Source: Tardibacter chloracetimidivorans
Lineage (GTDB): Bacteria; Pseudomonadota; Alphaproteobacteria; Sphingomonadales; Sphingomonadaceae
Assembly (NCBI RefSeq): GCF_001890385.1
Contig: NZ_CP018221.1
Location: 1,599,501 to 1,663,500, forward strand
Length of the DNA stretch: 64,000 bases
Direction: 5' to 3'
The notes under the pieces were generated by a model, which saw only the letters and a list, made by a program, of their open reading frames with translations, did not search any database and was not told the DNA's origin. Below are positions 36,550 to 44,680 of the stretch, piece by piece. The stretch's first letter is position 1; each line of letters opens with the position of its first letter. The position numbers and the translations under genes were made by a program.

Positions 36550-37724
36550 CCGAAAAAAAACTTCGCGGCAAGACGGCCATTGTCGGAATAGGTGCATCGC
36601 AATTTTACAAACGTGGCACCTCGCCGGACAGCGAGTTCAAACTCACGCTGAAAGCTGTTCTCGCCGCTGCAGAGGATGCAGGCATCGATCCGCGCAAGAT
36701 CGACGGCTTCAGCTCATTCAACTTCGACCGTAGCGATCCTTCGCGCATGGCCGCGGCGCTGGGCATCGAGGAACTGCGCTTCGCCAACCTGTTCTGGGGC
36801 GGCGGCGGGGGTGGTTCCGCGGCCGTTGCGAATGCCGCCGCTGCCGTGATCGCGGGTATCGCGTCCTGCGTGGTCGTTTATCGCGGCATCGTACAGGGGC
36901 CGGAAGGCCGATATGGCGACGGGCGCACGATCGGCGCTTATGGCCGCGACGCAGCCTATGTCGCGCCTTATGGCCTCCTCACGCCGATCCAGTGGTACAC
37001 GATGCGCGTGACGCGCTTCATGCATGAACATGGCATAAATCAGGATGCGCTCAGGGCAATATCCATGACGTCCTATCACCATGCGCAGGCCAATCCCAAC
37101 GCGCTCATGTATGGAAGGCCGCTTTCCGAACAGGCCTATGATGAATCCCGCTGGATCGTCGAACCGCATCACCTTTTCGATTGCTGCATGGAGAATGACT
37201 GCGCGGCGGCCGTCGTTGTCATGTCCGCTGAAGCCGCCAGGGACCTGAAACAGAAACCCGCCTACATAATAGGCGCGGCGCAAGGCTCTGAATATCGCAA
37301 TCAGGCGCGTATCCACAACGCCCCACGTTATGGATCTGCCAGCTTTTCCACCGTCGCCCCCCGCCTGTTCGCCGAAGCCGGCGTGACCCCTGCCGATGTG
37401 GATGTGGCGCAGTCCTATGAGAATTTCACCGGCGGCGTGCTGATGAGCCTGATCGAGCATGGCTTTTGCGCGCCGGACGAAGCCAATGAGTTCTTTACCC
37501 TCCAGAATCTCACCGCGCCCTCGGGACGCCTGCCGCTCAACACCAGCGGCGGCAATCTCGCGGAAGCCTATGTGCATGGGATGGGCCATATTCTGGAGGG
37601 GGTCAGGCAGATCAGGGGCACTTCCACATCACAGGTGCCGGACGCGAATATCTCGTTCGTCGCGTCTGGTCCGATGGTTTCGCCCTCGTCCAACCTGCTG
37701 CTCGGAAGCGGAACAACGCTATGA
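36546..37724 (+). CDS. Thiolase-like lipid-transfer protein (Ltp type)
   Basis: The 392-residue thiolase-fold protein starts at GTG 36546 (GTGA overlap with the CoA transferase). It has AIVGIGASQFYKRGTSPD at the N-terminus, FWGGGGGGSAAVANAAAAV where ordinary thiolases carry a nucleophilic Cys, and HGMGHILEGVRQIRG near the C-terminus. The missing nucleophile and the adjoining DUF35 gene are the traits of the Ltp/aldolase group, where Ltp2 with a DUF35 partner performs retro-aldol cleavage of steroid side-chain CoA esters. A retro-aldolase or non-classical thiolase role is inferred. The next gene overlaps it by four bases. Confidence 0.88.
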   Translation: MTEKKLRGKTAIVGIGASQFYKRGTSPDSEFKLTLKAVLAAAEDAGIDPRKIDGFSSFNFDRSDPSRMAAALGIEELRFANLFWGGGGGGSAAVANAAAAVIAGIASCVVVYRGIVQGPEGRYGDGRTIGAYGRDAAYVAPYGLLTPIQWYTMRVTRFMHEHGINQDALRAISMTSYHHAQANPNALMYGRPLSEQAYDESRWIVEPHHLFDCCMENDCAAAVVVMSAEAARDLKQKPAYIIGAAQGSEYRNQARIHNAPRYGSASFSTVAPRLFAEAGVTPADVDVAQSYENFTGGVLMSLIEHGFCAPDEANEFFTLQNLTAPSGRLPLNTSGGNLAEAYVHGMGHILEGVRQIRGTSTSQVPDANISFVASGPMVSPSSNLLLGSGTTL

Positions 37725-38176
37725 CAGAATCCAAATATTACCTGCCGGAAGGTCTTGGAACTCCTGCCCTCGCCGAGCCAGAACTGGAACGACCCTATTG
37801 GGAAGCCACGCTGGAAAGCCGCCTGGTGGTTCAACGCTGCGATACCTGCGGAGGCTGGCAATGGGGGCCGGAATGGATTTGCCACAAGTGTCTGTCATGG
37901 GACATGAAATGGAAGGAGGTGACTCCGCGCGGCCGCATCTACAGCTTCGAGCGCGTCTGGCACCCCGTTCATCCGGCCCTGAAGGGCCACACCCCGTTTC
38001 TTGCTGTACTGGTCGAACTGCCCGATGCGGGTAATGTGCGCATGCTTGGCAATCTTCTGGGCGATCCGATGCAGCAGGTGCAGATCGGGTCAGAAGTCAT
38101 AGCCGAATACGAGCACCACAATGAGGCCGGTTCGCCTTATGCCCTTGTCCATTGGCGCGTAGTTCGGGGTGACTGA
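37721..38176 (+). CDS. DUF35 OB-fold/zinc-ribbon protein, partner of the thiolase-like protein
   Basis: The 151-residue protein has a rubredoxin-like zinc ribbon with Cys40, Cys43, Cys54 and Cys57 (QRCDTCGGW and WICHKCLSW), then an OB-fold with GRIYSFERVWHPVHPAL and PFLAVLVELPDAG. Proteins of this type bind thiolase-like partners and help to hold acyl-CoA. Its ATG overlaps the TGA of the thiolase-like gene (ATGA), and it overlaps the nitroreductase gene by eight bases, so equal production of the complex is likely. Confidence 0.92.
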   Translation: MTESKYYLPEGLGTPALAEPELERPYWEATLESRLVVQRCDTCGGWQWGPEWICHKCLSWDMKWKEVTPRGRIYSFERVWHPVHPALKGHTPFLAVLVELPDAGNVRMLGNLLGDPMQQVQIGSEVIAEYEHHNEAGSPYALVHWRVVRGD

Positions 38177-38912
38177 ATTGACTAAAAGTGTCGAAAAAAA
38201 ATATTTTTTCGATCGGCCGGAAGATGAGCCAAAGGACGCTCATATCTTTGCCGGGCTTTTAGGACGGCGATATAGCTGCAGGGGTTTTCTGCCCGAGCCC
38301 GTTCCGCAAAAGACTATCGATTCCTTTTTGCGGATCGCCCAACTCACGGCTTCCTGGTGCAACTCCCAAGCTTGGCAACTCTACATCACAAGTGGAAACG
38401 CCACGCGCCGATTCAGCGAAGCATTGATGGCGGCAGCAACATCGCCGGAAGGCCAGTCGCTTGAAACCGACTTTCCGCGTCCCGCTCGCTATAGCGGGCG
38501 TTATCAGGAGCGGCGCAGGGAAACGGGCTGGCAACTCTATGAAGCCGTAGGCGTCGCTCACGGCGACCGCGAGGCGTCCGGTCGCCAGACGCTGGAGAAT
38601 TTCAGGTTTTTTGGTGCGCCACATGTTGCGGTCATCACGTCGGATCGCGACCTGGGGGTGTACGGCGCTGTTGATTGCGGGAGCTATGTCGCCAACTTCA
38701 TGACCGCAGCGCAATGCTTTGGCGTCGACACCATCGCGCAGGCCGCGATAGCGATGCAGTCCGACACCGTACGACAATTCTTCGACATTCCCGATGATCG
38801 GCGAATCGTCTGCGGAATCTCCTTTGGTTATGGCGATCCAGATCACCCGGCCAACAGCTTCCGGACACGCCGCGACGACATCGACGAAATCGTGACCTGG
38901 GTGTCGGAATGA
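38169..38912 (+). CDS. Nitroreductase-family flavoprotein
   Basis: The 247-residue protein starts at GTG 38169. It has the FMN-binding features of nitroreductases: LLGRRYSCRGFLPEPVPQ near 31-48, AQLTASWCNSQAWQLYI near 57-73, and GVDTIAQAAIAMQSD with ICGISFGYGD-like C-terminal part (VCGISFGYGDPDHP). Such enzymes reduce nitro groups, quinones or activated double bonds with NAD(P)H. In a CoA operon an ene-reductase or dehydrogenase role on a CoA ester is more likely than nitro reduction. It is coupled on both sides by overlaps. Confidence 0.9.
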   Translation: MTELTKSVEKKYFFDRPEDEPKDAHIFAGLLGRRYSCRGFLPEPVPQKTIDSFLRIAQLTASWCNSQAWQLYITSGNATRRFSEALMAAATSPEGQSLETDFPRPARYSGRYQERRRETGWQLYEAVGVAHGDREASGRQTLENFRFFGAPHVAVITSDRDLGVYGAVDCGSYVANFMTAAQCFGVDTIAQAAIAMQSDTVRQFFDIPDDRRIVCGISFGYGDPDHPANSFRTRRDDIDEIVTWVSE

Positions 38913-39988
38913 CCCGCCCGCTGGAAAACGTGAAAATCGTTGAGATCTCGGCGGTCGGACCGGTCGCCCTGTTCGGGACGATCATGGCGGATCTGGGTGC
39001 CACCGTTATCCGGATCGACCGTCCGGCCCATGTAGAAGGCCGGAAGGAGGGCGCGCATATAGCCAACCGCCCGGTCGTGGAGCACGACTTAAAGCAGCCG
39101 GAGAGCGTGGCCTTTGTGCTCGACCTTGTCGCCGGCGCCGACGTGTTGATCGAAGGCTATCGGCCGGGAGTGATGGAAAGGCTTGGTCTGGGGCCGGACA
39201 TATGCCTGGCTCGCAACCCGAGGCTGATCTACGCACGCATGACCGGATGGGGGCAGACAGGCCCAATGGCGAGCGAACCGGGCCATGACATAAATTATCT
39301 GGCCCTTACAGGCGCTCTTGCCGCTATCGGCCCGAAGGAACAGCCCGTCCCTCCGCTTAATCTCGTGGCGGATTATGGGGGCGGTTCCATGTTTGCCTGT
39401 CTTGGTGTCCTCTCAGCGCTGCTGGAGGCGCATCGTAGCGGCAAAGGGCAGGTTCTTGACGTGGCGATGATCGATGGCGTCGGAACGCTCTTTTCGATGC
39501 AGTACGAGCGCTACGGTCAAGGATTCTGGAACAACGCCCGACAGTCCAACACGTTGGACGGCGCATGCCCCTATTATCGCTGCTACCAGTGCAAGGATGG
39601 CAAATGGGTGGCGGCGGGCGCCCTGGAGATGAAATTCCGCAGGGCTTTAGCCGAAGTGATCTCCGTTCCGGAACTGGGAGAGGAGTCGTCCGGCGACCCC
39701 GCGCTTTGGCCAGAACTGTGCGACCGCGTAGCCGCAGTCTTCAAATCGCAGACGCGGGATGAATGGATGGAGCGCATGCATGGCCAAGAGACATGCTGCA
39801 CCCCTGTGCTGGACATGGAAGAGGCCCCACGGCATCCCCATCATGTCGCGAGAAACGGATTTTTCCACGACGACAACGGCTGGATCCCTTCACCCGCCCC
39901 CCGCTTTTCCGGCACCACTCCCACGCGAGCGGTGGCGATGACTCCGGAAGCTGCGCTCGCGGCATTTTCCCGCGCAAAAGACATTTAG
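38909..39988 (+). CDS. Alpha-methylacyl-CoA racemase-like protein (CaiB/BaiF family)
   Basis: The 359-residue protein belongs to the class III CoA transferase superfamily but has the racemase residues: His126 in EPGHDINYLALTGA and Asp155 in NLVADYGGGSMFA, the pair that removes and re-adds the alpha proton in alpha-methylacyl-CoA racemase, where they occupy positions 126 and 156. It would interconvert R and S 2-methylacyl-CoA, needed to feed branched side chains into beta-oxidation. The ATG overlaps the nitroreductase TGA (ATGA). It ends the operon. Confidence 0.9.
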   Translation: MTRPLENVKIVEISAVGPVALFGTIMADLGATVIRIDRPAHVEGRKEGAHIANRPVVEHDLKQPESVAFVLDLVAGADVLIEGYRPGVMERLGLGPDICLARNPRLIYARMTGWGQTGPMASEPGHDINYLALTGALAAIGPKEQPVPPLNLVADYGGGSMFACLGVLSALLEAHRSGKGQVLDVAMIDGVGTLFSMQYERYGQGFWNNARQSNTLDGACPYYRCYQCKDGKWVAAGALEMKFRRALAEVISVPELGEESSGDPALWPELCDRVAAVFKSQTRDEWMERMHGQETCCTPVLDMEEAPRHPHHVARNGFFHDDNGWIPSPAPRFSGTTPTRAVAMTPEAALAAFSRAKDI

Positions 39989-40420
39989 CCAGGCCTCGGC
40001 CGGGAGAATTCCGGTCGGGCGTCGGACAACCGGGCGAATCGGCGTCACAGGCGGTGCGAGCGCGCCGGGCATACGCCTCAAAGGCGCGCAAATACTGGAC
40101 TCCCAGCCCATCTATAACCAAATGCAATGACCATGGTAAAATGGCATTGGAATTAGTCTGTGAGCGAACATACCCATAAGGGGTGACACTCGCGGAGCGA
40201 CATCTCCTGAGCTTTGGAAACCTTCCCTTGAGGAGGCCCGACGCGATGGAAAACCTTTCCCGAATGAGATGCGGGAAGAAGACGCTGCTGCTTTCAAAGG
40301 CCGCTCTCGGCAGCGAGCAACAGCGGCATAACGCATTGCCGGAAGGCAGGGGGACGAAACCGGAAAATCCAAGATATTAACAAATGGGGAAAACCCAATA
40401 AAAACCTGAGGAGTAGGATA
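39989..40420. other. Intergenic region upstream of the AraC regulator (about 430 bp)
   Basis: No supported gene. CAATGACCAT (40125-40134) and ATGGCATTG (40141-40149) form an imperfect dyad around the 12-mer also found upstream of the LysR pair. A promoter for the AraC gene should lie here; the last 60 bases before the start are AT-rich (AATAAAAACCTGAGGAG includes the ribosome binding site). Confidence 0.45.
40137..40148 (+). promoter_or_regulatory. Shared 12-mer, possible operator (copy 2)
   Basis: TAAAATGGCATT, identical to the minus strand of 32069-32080. Here it overlaps an imperfect dyad (CAATGACCAT and ATGGCATTG), which strengthens the case for a protein-binding site. Confidence 0.35.
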
Positions 40421-41521
40421 ATGACACGGTCTCTTTACGAGTTTAAAGGACGAAATTTTACCGCAGATCACCGGGATATGCTACTCTCCTCAATTCGCCG
40501 TGACTTCTATACAGCGGATTGCAGCGTTTATCAGGACAGGGAGGATCTTTACTTCAGCAACTCCAGGTCATTTGCAGGCTATATCCCGATCTCGCGCCAC
40601 AGAACCATCGGTATCCACACTGTGACACGAAGAACGCTGAAGGAAGTGCGCAGCAACAGCTCCGATACTTTTCTCGTATGGCTGCCGATGCGGGGCGCGA
40701 TCACCATAACCCAGAATGGGCGGACCGCGACCGTTGAGCCTGGTAGTTTCGCTTTGTCCTATGGCAACGAGCCTCTTTGCATCGGAACTCTTTCCGACGA
40801 CGAGAGTGAACACCTGTCCTATCAGATCACCGCGCCGGCTCACCTGGTGAGTCAGGCCATTCCCGAGCCACGCCGGCTATGCGCAATTTCTTTTTCAACG
40901 ACCCAGGGCGGCGCTCGCATCGCGCGGGACCTGTTTCTTTCACTCTATGAAGAGTCCGACAATCTTGACCGCGCTTCCGCCGAAACGCTGGCGCTTTCGG
41001 CGCTCAACGCGCTTTTCAGGACTGTCAACCAGGAAGGGGCCGAACAAGGCCGTTCACTCAGCGTTCGCGAAGTGAAGTTGCAACGGCTGATGGATTATCT
41101 GGAACTCAATTATTCCGATTCTGAATTGACGACCGAAAAGGTCGCCCGGGATTGTGGCATTTCAACGCGCTACCTGCATTATCTACTGAAGAGCAAGGGA
41201 ACGCGATTCTATGATTATCTTTGGCAGGCCCGGCTGAACAGTGCATATCAGCAACTGACCGATCCCGCCCTCGCCCGGCGGACCATATCGGAAATCGCCT
41301 ATGCGATCGGCTTCAAGAGCAGCGCGCATTTCAGTCGCGCCTTCCGCAATCAGTTTTCCAAGTCTCCACGCGAAGTGCGTGAAACACTCAGCAACAAGGC
41401 TCAAAAGGACACGGTGAACGACGACGAAACCCAGCGGTGGATGGAGGGTCCGGTCGATGAAGGCGTCACTCGTCCTTCTACGTCCTTGCGTGAAGCGCTG
41501 CATCCTCCACTGATGAACTGA
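40421..41521 (+). CDS. AraC-family transcriptional regulator
   Basis: The 366-residue protein has an N-terminal cupin-like sensing domain (LVWLPMRGAITITQNGRTA and VEPGSFALSYGNEPL) of the AraC-binding-2 type, and a C-terminal double helix-turn-helix near 220-325: SELTTEKVARDCGISTRYLH and ISEIAYAIGFKSSAHFSRAF, with FSKSPREVRE. The start ATG 40421 follows GAGGAG. An acidic tail of about 40 residues lies beyond the HTH. It is followed after 11 bases by a periplasmic cupin gene, and probably regulates nearby catabolic operons. Confidence 0.93.
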   Translation: MTRSLYEFKGRNFTADHRDMLLSSIRRDFYTADCSVYQDREDLYFSNSRSFAGYIPISRHRTIGIHTVTRRTLKEVRSNSSDTFLVWLPMRGAITITQNGRTATVEPGSFALSYGNEPLCIGTLSDDESEHLSYQITAPAHLVSQAIPEPRRLCAISFSTTQGGARIARDLFLSLYEESDNLDRASAETLALSALNALFRTVNQEGAEQGRSLSVREVKLQRLMDYLELNYSDSELTTEKVARDCGISTRYLHYLLKSKGTRFYDYLWQARLNSAYQQLTDPALARRTISEIAYAIGFKSSAHFSRAFRNQFSKSPREVRETLSNKAQKDTVNDDETQRWMEGPVDEGVTRPSTSLREALHPPLMN

Positions 41522-41532
41522 CAAGAGTCGCC

Positions 41533-42210
41533 ATGTCGTCAGTCCCCGGATGGTTTTCGTTGGGCGTTTGGGTCGCGGCATTTGCCTCCTCACCATCACT
41601 GGCCGAAACAGAGCACATCTTGCCCGTTCTCGAAGAGCCGATGCACCGGCTCGTCTTCCGCAATGATCGCATCGACGTCTACAGCGTGAGGATGAATCCC
41701 GGCGAGAGCAGCGTCTATCACCGGCACCGGCGCGATCAACTCGGCATCGTCCTGCGCTCCACCCGAAGCTTGGGTCAGATTCTGGGTTCGCAGCCGCAGC
41801 CGAACCTTTCCACGCGGGGGGCGATCAGCTATATTCCCCATTCGACGATTGGCGCTCTCACCCACCGCGTCAGCACGCCTTTCGGCAGGGAATTCTGGGT
41901 TATCGGCATTGAATTCACCCAGCCCGGCGGACCCGCTGCGACCCGCGCGATGGCAGCCCCGGACCAAGCGGTGCTGGACTTTCCCCAAGGCAAGATAACA
42001 CGCGTGGAGATCGGACCGGGCTCGCGGCAAACCGTTTCTGGTGATCTCATCGTTGCCCTTACACCTGGCCAGCTTACGATCGACCGGGAGGTCCGGCCAT
42101 TGTCACTGGAAGAGGGTGCGGTGAAATGGATTGGCGGGGCCAGAGCGCGTTTTACCAACCCGGGACGGCGGCCGGCTTCGCTGATCGTCCTCACGTTGGC
42201 CGATCGCTAA
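41533..42210 (+). CDS. Exported cupin-fold protein
   Basis: The 225-residue protein begins with a signal peptide (WFSLGVWVAAFASSPSLA followed by ETEH), so it should be periplasmic. The mature part has a cupin-like pattern, VYHRHRRDQLGIVLRSTRS with the two His of motif 1, and a second beta-rich half (GAVKWIGGARARFTNPG). The metal ligands after the His pair are not obvious. It follows the AraC gene by 11 bases and precedes the molybdopterin oxidoreductase by 143 bases. Function unknown. Confidence 0.75.
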   Translation: MSSVPGWFSLGVWVAAFASSPSLAETEHILPVLEEPMHRLVFRNDRIDVYSVRMNPGESSVYHRHRRDQLGIVLRSTRSLGQILGSQPQPNLSTRGAISYIPHSTIGALTHRVSTPFGREFWVIGIEFTQPGGPAATRAMAAPDQAVLDFPQGKITRVEIGPGSRQTVSGDLIVALTPGQLTIDREVRPLSLEEGAVKWIGGARARFTNPGRRPASLIVLTLADR

Positions 42211-42353
42211 CGGACGACGCCGATTACCCTTTCCGGCAATTGATGGTGCGCTCGAGGAACGGGCGATCTGACCCCGGAATGGCACTCATGGTGACAGTGC
42301 GCGGCTGCATTTTTTGATGAAGGCCGGCGCCGACTTCAGAGGAGGCTGTCCTG

Positions 42354-44564
42354 GTGAAAACTGCGGCGGAAGACCAGAATGGGATTCGACCTGCGCTTTG
42401 CCGCCTTTGCGGATCGTACTGCCCAATCCTCGTTACCGTAGAGAAAGGTCGGGCAACCAAGGTCACCGGTGACCGCAACGCACCGCTTTACGAAGGCTAT
42501 ACCTGCCCCAAGGGGCGCGCCCTTCCTGAACACCACAATGGTCCTAGCCGACTGCTTTCAAGCAGGAAGCGTGGGCCTGACGGAACCTATGCTCCTATCT
42601 CGAGCGATGATGCGATGGACGAGATCGCGCAGCGGGTCCAGTCGATCATAGCCCGTCACGGACCGCGATCTGTTGCATTGTACTGGGGCACGGGACTGTG
42701 CACCTTCCCGCAGAATGTCAACATCGCCGCGGCCTGGATGGAGGCGATTGGTTCGCCCATGGTTTTCGGCGCGACCGCAATTGACAAGCCGGGCGCGCCA
42801 ATCGCGCAGGCGTTGCACGGTCACTGGCCTGCCGGGCATCCTCCCTTCGAGGAAGCGGAGGCATGGATTTTAATCGGCCTCAATCCGTTGATCAGCCGAT
42901 CCGGAGGTTTCCCGCCGAATAACCCGGGCCTGAGATTGAAGGAAGCGGTCGATCGCCGCGGGATGAAGCTGATTGTCATCGATCCTCGGGAGACGGAGAC
43001 TGCTGGCCGCGCCGATCTCCACCTACAGGCGAGGCCAGGATCCGATCCAGCGATACTTGCCGCGATGATCCACGTGATTCTGCGCGAACGGCTCCAAGAT
43101 TCCGCTTTTCTTGATGAAAACGTGATGGGGCTTGCGTCTCTAAAGGCAGTGACGGACGATTTTCCGCCCGAACGCGCAGGTGCGATGGCGGGCGTCGATC
43201 CGGCCGCGATTGAAGAGACGGCGCGAATATTCGCCAATTCACGATATGCAGGGATCGGTACGGGTGTAGGTCCGAGTTTTTCGCTCACCGGCACATTGAC
43301 TGACTATCTTGCTAGCTGCCTGATGACGCTATGCGGTTTCTGGTCTCGAGCGGGTGATCGCGTCACCAAGCCGCACGTCCTGCTTCCCGCGTATCAGCCT
43401 CGCGCCGAGCCGATGGCCCCCTTTCCGGCGTGGGGAACAGGTGAGCGTCTGCGTATGCGCGGCTTGGGGTACAATGCGGCGGGAATGCCCACTGGGGCGC
43501 TGCCCGACGAAATTCTCACCGAAGGCGAAGGCCGCGTTCGCGCCCTCTTCTGTATGGCCGGAAACCCCATGATGGCGTGGCCGGATCAGCATCGCGCGTT
43601 CGCTGCGCTGAAGTCGCTCGATCTGCTCGTGACGGCGGACCTTGAAATGTCGGCCACTGCGCGCATCTCGGATTACGTCATTGCCCCGAAGCTGACGCTG
43701 GAGATGCCGGGCACATCCGCTCTCGTCGAGAGCGCAAAATACTACGGACATAATCGCGGGATCGAAGGTCCCTATGGCCGATACTTTCCTGCCGTGGTCG
43801 CTCCTCCAGAAGGCGCCGACGTCATCGCCGATTGGGAACTGTACTATGGTCTCGCGCAGCGCATGGGCCTGCAGCTGGCGATGAAAACGGCATTCGGCAT
43901 TGGCCAGCATCTCGAAATCGAAACGCAGATCGATCTGCTGGACATGGTTTCCAAGCCGACCGACGATGACCTCATTGCGCTCGGCTGCCGCAAATCGCGC
44001 GTCCCGCTCGACGTGGTCAAAAGCTATCCGCACGGACGGATGTTCAACGAGGCCCAACTGCGAGTCCTTCCACGAACGGCAGAGTGTGAGGCGCGACTGG
44101 ATATCGGCAATGTACGGATGATGGCAGAACTCGCGGCATTCCAACCACCGCCCTTTGGAGGCTCGGAGGCCAGTCACCGTATCTTCATGATGGTGTCCCG
44201 GCGGACGAACCGGATGATGAACTCATCCGGTCGGTTAAATCCGAAGTTGGCCCCTCTGGAACCGACCAATCCCGCCTTTCTACATCCAGACGACATTGCC
44301 GACCTTCGCCTTGTTCCGTCCGGTCAGGTGGAAATCACCAGCCGCCACGGCTCGATCACTGCCATAGTCCAGCCTGACGCGGGACTCCTGCGAGGATGCC
44401 TGTCGATTACCCAAGGCTTCGGCGGCAATCCGGATGAGACTGACGATCCCGAAGGCTTGGGATGCAATACTGGCCGGCTTTTAAGTGCCGATGCGGAATT
44501 CGACCCTATTTCCGGCATCCCTCGCATGGGAGCGGTTCCCGTCCGGATATCGAAGAGGCCGTAG
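42354..44564 (+). CDS. Molybdopterin-dependent oxidoreductase with 4Fe-4S cluster (DMSO-reductase family)
   Basis: The 736-residue protein starts at GTG 42354. The N-terminus has the 4Fe-4S site Cys16, Cys19, Cys23 and Cys51 (CRLCGSYCPI and YTCPKG). Molybdopterin regions follow (GTGLCTFPQN, LIGLNPLISRSG, FCMAGNPMMAWPDQ) and a C-terminal domain with SSGRLNPKL and FGGNPDETDDPEG. There is no Tat signal, so it acts in the cytoplasm. Formate, nitrate or hydroxylation-type substrates cannot be separated by sequence. No small electron-transfer subunit is adjacent, so its electron acceptor is unknown. Confidence 0.9.
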   Translation: MKTAAEDQNGIRPALCRLCGSYCPILVTVEKGRATKVTGDRNAPLYEGYTCPKGRALPEHHNGPSRLLSSRKRGPDGTYAPISSDDAMDEIAQRVQSIIARHGPRSVALYWGTGLCTFPQNVNIAAAWMEAIGSPMVFGATAIDKPGAPIAQALHGHWPAGHPPFEEAEAWILIGLNPLISRSGGFPPNNPGLRLKEAVDRRGMKLIVIDPRETETAGRADLHLQARPGSDPAILAAMIHVILRERLQDSAFLDENVMGLASLKAVTDDFPPERAGAMAGVDPAAIEETARIFANSRYAGIGTGVGPSFSLTGTLTDYLASCLMTLCGFWSRAGDRVTKPHVLLPAYQPRAEPMAPFPAWGTGERLRMRGLGYNAAGMPTGALPDEILTEGEGRVRALFCMAGNPMMAWPDQHRAFAALKSLDLLVTADLEMSATARISDYVIAPKLTLEMPGTSALVESAKYYGHNRGIEGPYGRYFPAVVAPPEGADVIADWELYYGLAQRMGLQLAMKTAFGIGQHLEIETQIDLLDMVSKPTDDDLIALGCRKSRVPLDVVKSYPHGRMFNEAQLRVLPRTAECEARLDIGNVRMMAELAAFQPPPFGGSEASHRIFMMVSRRTNRMMNSSGRLNPKLAPLEPTNPAFLHPDDIADLRLVPSGQVEITSRHGSITAIVQPDAGLLRGCLSITQGFGGNPDETDDPEGLGCNTGRLLSADAEFDPISGIPRMGAVPVRISKRP

Positions 44565-44680
44565 CAGCGCTTTCCATCGCGAGGTTGAAGAGCGGCTTGG
44601 CAGCATAATTGCGTCCGGCGATTGAGCTGGCAAGCTTCAGCCGAATATCTTCGGGCTTGGCCGACAGGAAACCAGGTTTA

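Noticed and set aside
36714..37589. 291-codon antisense frame in the Ltp gene
   Set aside because: The Ltp gene has family motifs and coupled neighbours; the antisense frame has no domain signal.
44565..44680. Possible short coding remnant between the molybdoenzyme and MFS genes (minus strand)
   Set aside because: A short stretch reads plausibly (IRLKLASSIAGRNYAAKPLF) but has no start or ribosome binding site and could not be tied to a family.
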